From contig JACQDV010000023.1 of NCBI GenBank assembly GCA_016200915.1, forward strand, positions 1 through 64,000: a stretch of DNA of 64,000 nucleotides. The letters run 5' to 3'. The stretch comes from Sphingobacteriales bacterium. GTDB taxonomy: Bacteria > Bacteroidota > Bacteroidia > Chitinophagales > Chitinophagaceae. Under the pieces are notes generated by a model, which was not told where the DNA came from, made no database searches, and saw nothing but the letters and a program-made list of their open reading frames with translations. The translations under genes and the position numbers were made by a program. This document shows, in pieces, positions 7,814-18,100 of the stretch (the stretch's first letter is position 1; every line of letters starts with the position of its first letter).

Positions 7814-9187
7814 ATGTATTTATTAAAGCGATTATGCTGTATTGCAGCATGTATTGGAATCGGTCAATTGCATGGACAAACTACGCTTACGCTGCATCAA
7901 TCTTTGGAAGCACTGAAACAGTATCATCCGGCTTTACAGGTTAAGCAATCATTGATCAATGCAGCTACAGCCTATATAAAAGAAATTAAAGACCAGCAGC
8001 TTCCTTCCTTTCAATTAATGGAACAGGTTGCTGCAGGAACTGACAACAGTTTGAATGGCTCTTATTTTCCTATGGGCATAGTACCATCTACTTCTGGTGG
8101 AAGAAGGGCAGAAAATATATCGAGTGTTGGTGTTAATAATTTTGTTGTGGGAAATCTGCAATGGGATTTTTACAATTTCGGCGGATACAAAGCAAATGAA
8201 GAATCCGCAGCAGCTGCATTAACTGTTCGGAAATCAGACCTCGATCAACAAACTTATTTTTTGCAGGTAGCTACTACAGCCGCCTATTTCAAAGTGTTGA
8301 AAAATGAGTTCCTGCTCAGGTATAGCATGGATGCATACGATCGGTTAAGCAATATAAAAAATGCGATTCATGCGTATGTGCAGAGCGGATTAAGACCGGG
8401 AGTGGATAGTTCTATTGCCAATGCTGAATTATCCAAGGCAAAGCTGAATATGCTGGATGCAACCAGGCAACTGGCAGCAGCTAAGAATGAATTGTCATTA
8501 TTGACGGGGCTTGATACGAGTATTATTAAAGCAGATACTTCAAATGCAGTACTGATTAATCAATGGCATATATTACAATCTTCTGATTCTATATTGAATC
8601 ATCCTTTACTCAGTTATTATCAATCTGTTTATAAAAATAATCTTGCTTATGAAAAAGTAATACGTAAGAGCAATCTGCCAAAATTATCATTACTCTCCGC
8701 CGCATGGATGCGTGGCTCCAGTATTGATGCAACAGATAAATTTAAGTCAGCCGATAATGCTTTTTCTTATAACCGGTATAACTACATGGCGGGTCTTGCC
8801 TTAACCTACAATTTATTTGAAGGAAAGAAAAGAACAGATAAACTGGTTGTGCAGCAATACCAGACAACTGCAGCATTACAGCAATACGATTTACAGAAAG
8901 ATCAGTTGGAATCAGTAAACAAAGAATCGGATATATATTTATCTGCTTCACTGAATAAACTGAACGAAATTCCTGTTCAGTTAAAAGCAGCTTTGGATGC
9001 ATATACTCAAAAGTTGGCCCTTTATAATTCAGGGCTTGCCAATATCATCGATTTGGTTAATGCCTATTATATTCTTAACCGTGCACAAATTGATGAAGTA
9101 ATGGTTAAGGATGAATACTGGCGGGCTATTTTTCAAAAAGCTTATGCAGCTAATCAGTTCAATCAACTACTATCAATTTTAAAATAA
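7814..9187 (+). CDS. TolC-family outer membrane efflux protein
   Basis: Outer membrane channel of a tripartite pump, 457 aa. Signal peptide ~1-22 (ending LHGQ). Two outer-membrane-factor repeats with long helices follow, recognisable from ALKQYHPALQVKQS near the N-terminus and the C-terminal repeat ending LVNAYYILNRAQIDEV. It is the first of three pump genes, 7 bp from the RND gene, in the order channel-pump-adaptor. Confidence 0.9.
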   Translation: MYLLKRLCCIAACIGIGQLHGQTTLTLHQSLEALKQYHPALQVKQSLINAATAYIKEIKDQQLPSFQLMEQVAAGTDNSLNGSYFPMGIVPSTSGGRRAENISSVGVNNFVVGNLQWDFYNFGGYKANEESAAAALTVRKSDLDQQTYFLQVATTAAYFKVLKNEFLLRYSMDAYDRLSNIKNAIHAYVQSGLRPGVDSSIANAELSKAKLNMLDATRQLAAAKNELSLLTGLDTSIIKADTSNAVLINQWHILQSSDSILNHPLLSYYQSVYKNNLAYEKVIRKSNLPKLSLLSAAWMRGSSIDATDKFKSADNAFSYNRYNYMAGLALTYNLFEGKKRTDKLVVQQYQTTAALQQYDLQKDQLESVNKESDIYLSASLNKLNEIPVQLKAALDAYTQKLALYNSGLANIIDLVNAYYILNRAQIDEVMVKDEYWRAIFQKAYAANQFNQLLSILK

Positions 9188-9194
9188 ATTATTA

Positions 9195-12100
9195 ATGTCT
9201 TTAGTTACATCAGCGTTAAAAAGACCCATTACTGTAATTGTATTAACCATTGGTATGTTGCTGTTTTCGGTAATGTCGGCAGTTAATATCCCCGTTGATA
9301 TTTTTCCCAAACTCAACTTGCCAACCATCTATGTGATAGAACCGTTTGGTGGCATGTCGGCTCAGCAGATGGAAGGTTTCTTCTCCACCCGTTTGCAGGA
9401 TCAGTTTTTATATGTAAACGGAGTTAAAAATATTTCCAGTAAAAACATACAGGAACTCACCCTTTTAAAACTCACTTTTTATGAAAATACTAATATGGCT
9501 GAAGCCTCGGCACAAGTGGCGTTACAGGTGAACAGGGCAATGAAGTTTTTCCCGCCGGGTGCATTACCACCGCAGGTAGTACGTTTTGATGCTTCTTCTT
9601 TGCCTGTGGGCGAATTAGTGTTCAGCAGCCCCAATAAAAGTTTGAAAGAGATATATGACTTAGCCACTACCCGCATACGACCCATGTTTGCAACGGTACC
9701 GGGCTTATCGGCACCGCCGCCTTTTGGAGCCAACTCAAGATCAGTAGTAGTAAATGTAGATCCGGATAAATTACGCAGCTACAATCTTACGCCTGACCAG
9801 GTGGTGGATGCCATTGCCAAAAATAATGTAATGGCTCCTTCCGGTAACCTGCGTATTAATAACACCATGTATTTAACCACCATCAATTCATTGGAAAAAA
9901 GGGTGCAGGAGTTTGAAGATATTCCTATTGTAACAAGCGGCAACGCTGCAGTTTTTATTCATGATGTTGGTAAAGTATCAGATGGTGCTGATGTTACAGT
10001 TGATTATGCTTTGGTAAATGGTAAACGTTCTGTTTATATACCGGTAGTAAAAACGGCTGATGCTTCCACCTGGGATGTGGTAAAGAATCTGAAAGCCAAA
10101 TTACCGGAGATGCAAAGTTTATTGCCGGATGATGTACTGGTAAAATACGAGTTTGATCAATCGGTATTTGTGATCAATGCTGTAAAAAGCTTAGTTACAG
10201 AGGCAGCATTAGGTGCCCTGCTTACCGGATTAATGGTGTTGCTTTTTCTTCGTGACCTGCGAAGCAGCCTGATCGTTGTAATTACTATTCCTGTTTCTGT
10301 TATCAGTTCGGTTTTGTTTTTGAGTCTGGCAGGTCAAACGATTAATATCATGACCTTAAGTGGGCTTGCTTTAGCAATCGGTATTTTAGTTGACCAGGCC
10401 ACCGTTACCATTGAAAACATACATCAGCATTTGGAAATGGCGAAGAATAAAAGACAAGCCATCTTTGATGCCTGTACTGAAATTGCTTTTCCCTTATTGC
10501 TTATCCTGCTTTGTATTCTGGCCGTATTCGCCCCATCCTTTGTAATGAATGGTATTCCTAAAGCAATGTTTCTGCCACTGTCATTAGCAATCGGTTTTGC
10601 TATGATCATTTCTTTTTTTGCTGCTCAAACATTAGTGCCCATACTGAGTAACTGGATGCTGAAAGAAGAACGGTATAAATACAAACATGGTTCACCACAT
10701 GCACATGCAGGGCTGGCGTTAGATGATAAAGAAGTAAAAGAAATCAATAAACATTTGGCTGCAGAAATAAAAGAGCCGCAGAAGAATGATTTTTTTGAAC
10801 GGTTCAAAATGAGTTATCTCAAACAGCTGAATGTGCTGATGAAGAGAAAATGGATGATCAGCGCTGTTTATTTTCTGCTGGTACTGGCAATAGCAGGAGT
10901 AAGTTTTGTTTTTATTGGAAAAGACCTGATGCCAAAAGTGAATGCCGGTCAGTTTCAATTGCGTATTAAAGAGCCGGATGGCACACGATTAGAACGAACA
11001 GAAGAAAAAGTACACCAGGTGCTTGGTCTTATTGACAGTGCGGTAGATGGTAACGTGGAGATCAGTTCTGCTTATGCAGGATTAATTCCCAGCAGTTACG
11101 GAACCAGTAACCTGTACATATTTAACAGCGGTACACATGAAGCTGTTTTGCAGGTAAAGCTGGATGAAAAATATAAAACAGATATAGATCAGCTAAAAGA
11201 TAAACTAAGGGAACTCATCAGTAATAAGTTCCCCGAAATGCATATATCATTTGAGCCTATTGATCTTACTGAAAAAATAATGAGCCAGGGAGCATCTACT
11301 CCAATAGAAGTAAGAGTGGCCGGTAAGGATATGAAGCAGATTGAAAAATATGCAGATGATGTTGTTTCAAAATTAAAAGCCATTTCTTTTTTAAGAGATG
11401 TTCAAATAGCGCAACCATTAAAATATCCTGTCATCAATATTACATTGGATCGTTTTAAAACTGCACAAATGGGATTGGATGTATATCAGGTTGCCCGTTC
11501 GGTTACTGATGCTACTTCATCCAGCAGGTTTACAGAAAAAAATCAATGGTTAGATGAAAATGCCGCTTACACTTACCAGGTACAGGTACAGGTGCCGGAG
11601 TATATGATGAATGAAGTAAGTGATCTGAAAGAAATACCAATAGTAAAAGGACAGCCAAGACCGGTACTTTCTGATGTAGCAAACTTTTCTATTGATACAT
11701 TACCGGCTGAATATGACCGTGCCGGACCGAGAAGATTTGTTACCGTTAGTGCCAATATTTATAAAAAAGATTTAGCAGCAGCAACTGATGCTGTACAAAA
11801 AGCAGTAAAGAGTTTGGGCCAACCACCCAAAGGAATGGTGGCAGAACTAAAAGGTACTTCCAGTTTACTGGTAGAAACATTAGGCAGTTTACAAAATGGG
11901 TTATTGGTAGCTATCATCGTAATCTTTTTATTACTCGCTGCTAATTATCAGTCATTCAAATTATCTTTTGTGGTGTTAACAACAGTACCGGCAGTTATTG
12001 TTGGTTCGTTGTTGATGTTGTTTCTAACAGGATCTACATTAAATCTCCAATCCTATATGGGCATGATCATGTCAACCGGTGTATCTGTTGCCAATGCTAT

Positions 12101-12416
12101 TTTGATAGTAACCAATGCTGAACGATTACGATTGGAATATAAAGATGCTACGAGAGCGGCAGTGGTAAGTGCATCCGTTCGGTTACGTCCTATATTAATG
12201 ACCAGTATGGCAATGATTGCCGGTATGATTCCAATGGCTACAGGCTTAGGTGAGGCAGGAGATCAAACAGCACCATTAGGAAGAGCTGTAATTGGCGGAT
12301 TGTTCTTTTCAACTTTTGCAGCATTACTGGTGCTTCCACTTGTGTACAGCATTGTTCAGCGAAAAGAAAAATTCGATTCCCCTTCTTTATTACCCGAAAC
12401 AATAAAATCAATTTGA
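9195..12416 (+). CDS. RND efflux pump, inner membrane subunit
   Basis: Proton-driven resistance-nodulation-division exporter of the AcrB/HAE-like superfamily (1073 aa). It begins ALKRPITVIVLTIG (TM1) and shows two halves, each with a large periplasmic loop. In TM4 the sequence is ILVDQATVTIEN near residues 397-408: the proton-relay Asp400 is kept, but the second Asp of the AcrB pair is Gln401, while the Glu of the heavy-metal type (Glu407) is present. The substrate therefore cannot be assigned; drug, lipid or metal are all possible. A cytoplasmic-side linker near residue 500 contains HGSPHAHAG, a His cluster. Confidence 0.9.
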   Translation: MSLVTSALKRPITVIVLTIGMLLFSVMSAVNIPVDIFPKLNLPTIYVIEPFGGMSAQQMEGFFSTRLQDQFLYVNGVKNISSKNIQELTLLKLTFYENTNMAEASAQVALQVNRAMKFFPPGALPPQVVRFDASSLPVGELVFSSPNKSLKEIYDLATTRIRPMFATVPGLSAPPPFGANSRSVVVNVDPDKLRSYNLTPDQVVDAIAKNNVMAPSGNLRINNTMYLTTINSLEKRVQEFEDIPIVTSGNAAVFIHDVGKVSDGADVTVDYALVNGKRSVYIPVVKTADASTWDVVKNLKAKLPEMQSLLPDDVLVKYEFDQSVFVINAVKSLVTEAALGALLTGLMVLLFLRDLRSSLIVVITIPVSVISSVLFLSLAGQTINIMTLSGLALAIGILVDQATVTIENIHQHLEMAKNKRQAIFDACTEIAFPLLLILLCILAVFAPSFVMNGIPKAMFLPLSLAIGFAMIISFFAAQTLVPILSNWMLKEERYKYKHGSPHAHAGLALDDKEVKEINKHLAAEIKEPQKNDFFERFKMSYLKQLNVLMKRKWMISAVYFLLVLAIAGVSFVFIGKDLMPKVNAGQFQLRIKEPDGTRLERTEEKVHQVLGLIDSAVDGNVEISSAYAGLIPSSYGTSNLYIFNSGTHEAVLQVKLDEKYKTDIDQLKDKLRELISNKFPEMHISFEPIDLTEKIMSQGASTPIEVRVAGKDMKQIEKYADDVVSKLKAISFLRDVQIAQPLKYPVINITLDRFKTAQMGLDVYQVARSVTDATSSSRFTEKNQWLDENAAYTYQVQVQVPEYMMNEVSDLKEIPIVKGQPRPVLSDVANFSIDTLPAEYDRAGPRRFVTVSANIYKKDLAAATDAVQKAVKSLGQPPKGMVAELKGTSSLLVETLGSLQNGLLVAIIVIFLLLAANYQSFKLSFVVLTTVPAVIVGSLLMLFLTGSTLNLQSYMGMIMSTGVSVANAILIVTNAERLRLEYKDATRAAVVSASVRLRPILMTSMAMIAGMIPMATGLGEAGDQTAPLGRAVIGGLFFSTFAALLVLPLVYSIVQRKEKFDSPSLLPETIKSI

Positions 12417-12420
12417 TAAA

Positions 12421-13512
12421 ATGATATTTATGAAACATATACTTATTCTTCTTTCATTCATTACTTTTTTTTATGCCTGTAATGAATCTGCAGCCGGCAA
12501 AAAAAAGGCAACTAAAACATCACCAAAGGAAAAGTTTTCTTTTTCTAACGTAATTAAAGGGTCATTGTCAGCCACACTGGCATTGCCCGGACAATTACAA
12601 CCATTTGAAATAGTACAGTTATATCCCAAAGTAAATGGCTTTGTAAAAAATGTATTAGTTGACAGGGGCACTGTAGTGAAAAAAGGGCAAGTGCTGTTGC
12701 AATTAGAAGCACCGGAAATACAGGAACAATATCTCGCTGCAAAGTCAAAAGCACAACAGGCAATGTCAATGTACTTTGCCAGTAAAGATAATTATGAAAG
12801 ATTATTAAGCACCAGCAAAACTCCGGGAACAGTTTCGCTACACGACCTGCAAATGGCGCAATCAAAAATGATGGCCGACAGTGCAGTTGCTGAAGCAGAA
12901 AAATCAACAGCCAATTCATTAAAAGCCACACAGGATTATTTAGTGGTAAGAGCTCCTTTTGATGGAGTGATTACAGAACGCAATGTTCATCCCGGTGCAT
13001 TGGTTGGGCCTAATATAAAAACAGATGATAAGCCAATGCTGGTACTGCAACAGGAAGCTAAACTACGGCTGGTGATTGAAGTGCCTGAAGTTTATACCAG
13101 CCAGTTAGCAGGCAAATCAACATTTAGTTTTTCTGTTAATTCATTACCCGGAAAACTTTTCCGGGGAACGTTGAGCCGTTCATCCGGTGCATTGAGTACA
13201 AAGCTCAGATCAGAAACTGCGGAGATTGATGTATTCAATGCTCAGCATCTTTTAAAGCCCGGCATGTACGCACAGGTATTACTTCCATTAAGTGGTAATG
13301 CAGAAGCATTGATTGTACCGCATGCTTCCATTGTAACTTCTACCGAAAGAAAATATGTGATTATGATTAAAGATGGTAAAACAAAATGGATAGATATTGC
13401 TGAAGGAAACATCCGCAACGACTCTGCCGAGATTTTTGGAAATCTTAAAGAAGGAGATGTAGTGCTTTCAAAAGCAACAGATGAGATAAAAGAAGGGGTG
13501 GATGTTAAATAA
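12421..13512 (+). CDS. RND periplasmic adaptor (membrane fusion) lipoprotein
   Basis: Links the RND pump to TolC. 363 aa with a lipoprotein signal ending in the lipobox FFYAC, giving Cys20 from this start or Cys17 if the second ATG at 12430 is used. The lipoyl/barrel-sandwich halves are VNGFVKNVLVDRGTVVKKGQ and LVVRAPFDGVITERNVHPGA, flanking a helical hairpin. The gene starts 4 bp after the RND stop, so it is in the same operon. It is the last pump gene, an order reversed from the common adaptor-pump-channel arrangement. Confidence 0.9.
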   Translation: MIFMKHILILLSFITFFYACNESAAGKKKATKTSPKEKFSFSNVIKGSLSATLALPGQLQPFEIVQLYPKVNGFVKNVLVDRGTVVKKGQVLLQLEAPEIQEQYLAAKSKAQQAMSMYFASKDNYERLLSTSKTPGTVSLHDLQMAQSKMMADSAVAEAEKSTANSLKATQDYLVVRAPFDGVITERNVHPGALVGPNIKTDDKPMLVLQQEAKLRLVIEVPEVYTSQLAGKSTFSFSVNSLPGKLFRGTLSRSSGALSTKLRSETAEIDVFNAQHLLKPGMYAQVLLPLSGNAEALIVPHASIVTSTERKYVIMIKDGKTKWIDIAEGNIRNDSAEIFGNLKEGDVVLSKATDEIKEGVDVK

Positions 13513-13645
13513 ATGGCCGTTGTTAACCACTATAGAGCCTGAAGTCTGAAACTTTTGATTTGGACAGGCCTGCTTACAAATGGTAATAAATTTTAAAGAG
13601 TTAAACCAGGTTGTAAGTGATTTTACAGGTAAGGAATAATTTCTT

Positions 13646-13688
13646 AATAAATAGTTGACTCTGTAATTAGAAGAGTCAACTATTTATT
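13646..13688 (+). terminator. Long perfect hairpin between the RND operon and the second porin
   Basis: AATAAATAGTTGACTCT (13646-13662), 9-nt loop, then its exact 17-base complement (13672-13688). Outside it AAGGAATAA and TTATTCCTT extend the pairing around a bulge. It lies 133 bp after the adaptor stop and 27 bp before the porin start, with no long T-run. It may end the pump mRNA or act as a leader structure for the porin. Confidence 0.6.
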
Positions 13689-13700
13689 ATTCCTTTACAG

Positions 13701-13715
13701 TGCTTAAGGAAAATC
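13701..13715 (+). promoter_or_regulatory. Leader motif shared by the porin genes
   Basis: TGCTTAAGGAAAATC directly precedes the ATG of the second porin. GCTTAAGGAAAA also precedes the first porin (5908-5919), and the full 15-mer occurs in inverted orientation at 18432-18446 after the TonB receptor. The AAGGA core may serve as a ribosome binding site, which would be unusual in this AT-rich, Shine-Dalgarno-poor genome. Confidence 0.45.
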
Positions 13716-15014
13716 ATGAACAATTCACTTCGCACAACCATACTGGTTGCTGCTACCTTGCTTGTAACGCAAAATTGCATCGCTCAGTTGATATTTAATT
13801 CCGACTCTGTTTACAGAACGGGCACCCCTAATTCAGGGCGAATATGGGGATATGCCTTTGGAGATTTCTATTACAAAAGTCATAGTGACTCATTCAGCAG
13901 AGGTAATGCTAATCAATACAGTGGCATTCCCAAAAACAGATCAGCCTTTCAGATAAGGAGGGTTTATATTGGGTATGATTATAATATTACAAAGAAATTT
14001 TCTGCAGAATTATTATTGGCTGCAGAAGATAATCTTCCTGCGGGCACACCACCGGGTTCCACCACGCCCAGCGGTGATTTGTTAGCAGATAATAAATTAA
14101 GCTTCTTTGTAAAATTGATTAACCTTCGATGGAAACAAATTTGGAAAGGAACGGATCTGGTGTTGGGACAAGTGGCTACTCCATCTTTTGTTACGCTTAC
14201 CGAAAAAGTATGGAGCTATCGTTCAATTGAACGAACGCTGATTGATATCCGTCGTACGCCATCGTATGATTTAGGTGTTGCATTGCAGGGTTTTTTTGAT
14301 CCGCTGAAAAAATATTACGGCTACAATCTTATGATAGGTAATGGCAGTACAGCCCGGCCGGAGAATGATGCATTCAAGTGGTTTTACGGCGATGTGTATG
14401 CATACTTGTTGAAAAAGAAAATGGTAGTTGATCTATATGCCGATTATGAAAGACTCAACTGGAGTACATTGTGGCATCATTCAAGACAAATGATTAAAGG
14501 GTTTATTGGCTATAACAGCATTGCTACCGAAGCAAAAGGAATGGATGCATCTAAAGGGTTTAGTGCCGGCGTTGAGTTTTTTGTCAATCATTTACAAAAA
14601 GATATTTTTGCTTCCAAAATAGCAGGCGGTGCCGATACCTTAAGTTCAAATGCCAGTGGGATTTCTTTATATGTTCACGGCGATATTATCAAAAGCAAGT
14701 TAAGGTATTTTGCAAGATTTGATGAATATAAACCCTTTGGTAAAACCCACAACGAACTGTACATAAAATATATTGGGAATACCAGTAACTATAATGATAA
14801 TTCTTTTGTTGGATCAACAGCAACAGGTGATGAAACATATACACAGCAGTTCGTAACTGCGGGAGTTGATTACATACCGGCAAAGAATATTCATTTCATT
14901 CCTAACTTTTGGTATAATCATTACTCCTCAAGAGCGGCAAATGCAACCAACCGGCAAGCTGGTGACTATGACCTCGTGTTTCGCATTACCTTTCATTACA
15001 TATTTGGGAAATAG
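13716..15014 (+). CDS. Outer membrane porin-like beta-barrel, second copy
   Basis: 432-aa secreted protein with a signal peptide (~1-23, ending NCIAQ) and alternating beta-strands ending RITFHYIFGK, consistent with a barrel. RSAFQIRRVYIGYDYNITKKF and LVLGQVATPSF are like OprO/P-type porins, though similarity to the copy at 5924 is modest. Its position between the efflux operon and the TonB receptor, and a leader motif shared with the first porin, suggest co-regulation. The substrate is not known. Confidence 0.75.
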   Translation: MNNSLRTTILVAATLLVTQNCIAQLIFNSDSVYRTGTPNSGRIWGYAFGDFYYKSHSDSFSRGNANQYSGIPKNRSAFQIRRVYIGYDYNITKKFSAELLLAAEDNLPAGTPPGSTTPSGDLLADNKLSFFVKLINLRWKQIWKGTDLVLGQVATPSFVTLTEKVWSYRSIERTLIDIRRTPSYDLGVALQGFFDPLKKYYGYNLMIGNGSTARPENDAFKWFYGDVYAYLLKKKMVVDLYADYERLNWSTLWHHSRQMIKGFIGYNSIATEAKGMDASKGFSAGVEFFVNHLQKDIFASKIAGGADTLSSNASGISLYVHGDIIKSKLRYFARFDEYKPFGKTHNELYIKYIGNTSNYNDNSFVGSTATGDETYTQQFVTAGVDYIPAKNIHFIPNFWYNHYSSRAANATNRQAGDYDLVFRITFHYIFGK

Positions 15015-15048
15015 CTGTTTGTCAACACACTTTTTCCGTCAATTCTGG

Positions 15049-15125
15049 TAACATTAAGTTAACATTAAAGAAACAATTCCTTCATTTCGCCGTAACATTA
15101 CCGCAACATTATCATAGTTCCTTTG
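15049..15125 (+). promoter_or_regulatory. Pho-box-like array upstream of the TonB receptor
   Basis: AACATTA occurs exactly at 15050, 15061, 15094 and 15105, and AACAATT lies at 15072, all on one 11-bp grid. A CCTTTG -7-like element ends at 15125, 17 bp before the ATG. The 7-bp repeat with 4-bp spacer is the architecture of PhoB-type boxes; the array ends where a -33 element would lie, consistent with activation by a bound regulator. The regulator identity is inference. Confidence 0.6.
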
Positions 15126-15141
15126 CGTCAAATTTCAGCAC

Positions 15142-18100
15142 ATGAAAAACTTTACTGCTAAAGGAACGTTGAACTTAATTCTTACATTTTTTTTCCTTGT
15201 TATTTCAGTTGGATTAAAAGCCCAGGAAACTACTGCTACATTGAGCGGAAATATCACCGATGAAAAGGGGCAATTTGTTATTGGCGCTTCAATTGTTGCT
15301 AAGTATGAACCAACCGGAAACACCGTACAAACTGTGAGTAACAAAAAAGGAATTTTTGTTATTACTAATCTTAAACCCGGTGGCCCTTACACTATTCGCA
15401 TTACTTATATCGGTTATAAAGAAGAAGTTTTAGAAAACATAAGTTTGAGTTTGGGTAATAACCCTGATGTAAACCTTGCTTTAAAACAAGATTCAAAACA
15501 ACTACAGGAAGTGGTAATTACCGGTAAAAAACTTCCTTCAACCGGCGGCACTAATATTGGTCGTGCACAATTAGCAACTTTACCTACATTGGGAAGAAGC
15601 ATTCAGGATTTCACCAGGTTAACTCCTCAGTCAAATAATAACTCCTTTGCAGGAACCAACTTCCGTTACAACAACTTTACGTTGGATGGTGCAGTTAATA
15701 ATGATGCAATTGGTTTTAGTAACTCTGCCGGTGGTGTTAGCGGTGGCGGCCAATCAGGAACAGCCGGTGCCGGTACACGTACTAATCCATATAGCTTAGA
15801 AGCGATACAGGAAGTACAGGTGCAACTAACTCCCTTTGATGTTAAGATCGGAAACTTTACCGGTGGTAGTGTGAATGCGGTAACTAAAAGCGGAAGCAAT
15901 ACGGTTCACGGTTCATTATATACTTATGGCCGTAACCAGGTGTTAACCGGAAAAAGTGTTGATGGAAAAAAATCATCTATCGGATCTGATTACTACGATT
16001 ACCAGGCAGGTGGAAGTTTGAGCGGTCCTATCATTAAGAATAAATTATTCTACTTTGTAAATGCTGAATTAACCCGCCGCCAGGAACCTACTTTCTATAA
16101 TGCAGGTGATCCTGGGTCTGCTATTACACTAAAAGAAGCACAGGACATCTCCAATTACCTGCAAACAAAATATGGATATGATGTGGGTTCTTATGGTGCT
16201 TATAAAATATTTACCAACAGTAATAAATTCTTTGGCAGACTTGATTGGAACGTATCTAATAAAAGTACATTAATGCTGCGAGGCATTTATACAGACGGAA
16301 GCGGTAATAACTTAGAACGTTCTTCTACCAACTTTCAGTTTTCTTCAGTTGACTTTACACAGCACACTAAAAACCTGAACCTGGTTGCTGAGTACAAAAC
16401 CCGTTTCAGTAATTTCCTCAACAATAATTTAATTGTAAGTTATATCAATGTACATGAGTACAGGGATTTCCCCGGCACATTGGCTCCGTTCATTGATATT
16501 GATAACGGAAGAATATGGGCCGGTACCTGGAGAGAGGCTTCTATCTATAACATGAAGCAGAAAACAATCGAGGTTAGTGATAACCTTACTTATACAAAAG
16601 GTATTCATAAAATAACTGTGGGTACACATAATGAATTTTATAACCTGAGCTATGGTTTTATCAACTCATGGAACGGCCGTTGGGAATATTCACGTGGTAT
16701 AAACAGTTTTCTTGCTGATAACCCAAGCCGTGTAAGAGGTGCATTTACATTAGATGGTAAAACACCTAACAACAGGGATTATTTATACAACAACCCACCT
16801 AATCCATTTAAAGTTGCTTTGTTAAGTGCCTATGCACAGGATGAAATTGCCGTTTCAAGAAATTTTAAAGTAACTCCAGGATTACGTGTTGATTATTCTG
16901 CTGTTGCTGATCAGCCAACGCTGGATCCTGCAGTGAACACTACTAAAGATTATGTATCTCCTAACCCAACTTATACACATACTCCTTTCAGCGAGTTAAA
17001 TAATAAATGGTTAGGTAAAGCTACTTTATCTCCACGTTTAGGATTTAACTATGATATCAATAGCAACCAGTCAGTGGTATTACGTGGTGGTACGGGAATA
17101 TTTACAGGACGTATGCCGTTTGCCTGGTTAGGTTATGCTTATACATTAAATGGAACAACTTATGGAAATATTGACTGGAACAGCATCGCTGCCGGTACTA
17201 CCGTTCCGTTAGCCATTAACCCGCTGGGATTAAAAGATACAGTAACTAAATACGGTGGTGCTTCCCGCAGTAATACAAGAGAAGTGGACTTAATTGATAA
17301 CAATTTCAAACTACCACGCATCTGGAGATCAAATCTGGCTTTGGATGTTAAGTTTGGAAACGGATATAAGATGACGTTTGATGCGTTATATACAAAAACA
17401 TTGTATGATGTGAAGTTTGAGCAGATAAACCTGAAAGATTCTGTTGCTTACTTCCCCACCGGACAGGCGGCCTCTGCCACACCAGTTTATGTGGGAGGAA
17501 AACTGAACAGCGTATTCTCTAATGCATTCTTCTTAACCAACACAACTGAAGGTTACCGTTATAACTTAACCTTCCAGATATCTAAAGTAACCAATAACAT
17601 TAAGGCGGGTTCACATTTACTGAACATTAACTGGAGTGCGGCTTATACTTATGGTATGAGTAAAGATATCAGCAATGGTATCCGTAACTCTTTCCAGAGT
17701 AACTATGAAGTGAACCCAAGCATTGTTCCTTCTAATTCTACATTATCTTATTCAAACTTTGATCTGCGTCATCGCATTGTGGGAATGTTTGGTACCAGTA
17801 TGATGTGGAATAAAAAGAACACTACCTCCTGGTCATTCTTCTACTCCGGACAGTCCGGTAGCCCGTACTCTTTGGTTTATCAATCAGCTCCGTTTGGTAA
17901 TGGTTCTAATGCTCCGTTACCTTATATACCAGTTAAGTTCTTAAACTTTACTGATATTAAAGATGCAGGTGGTAATGTTACTTACAGTGCAGCGCAGCAG
18001 ATAAATGATATGAATGCCTTTATTGATGGTGATAAATATCTGCGTACAAGAAGAGGCCAGTATGCTGAAAGAAATGGTTTACGTACACCATGGAATCATC

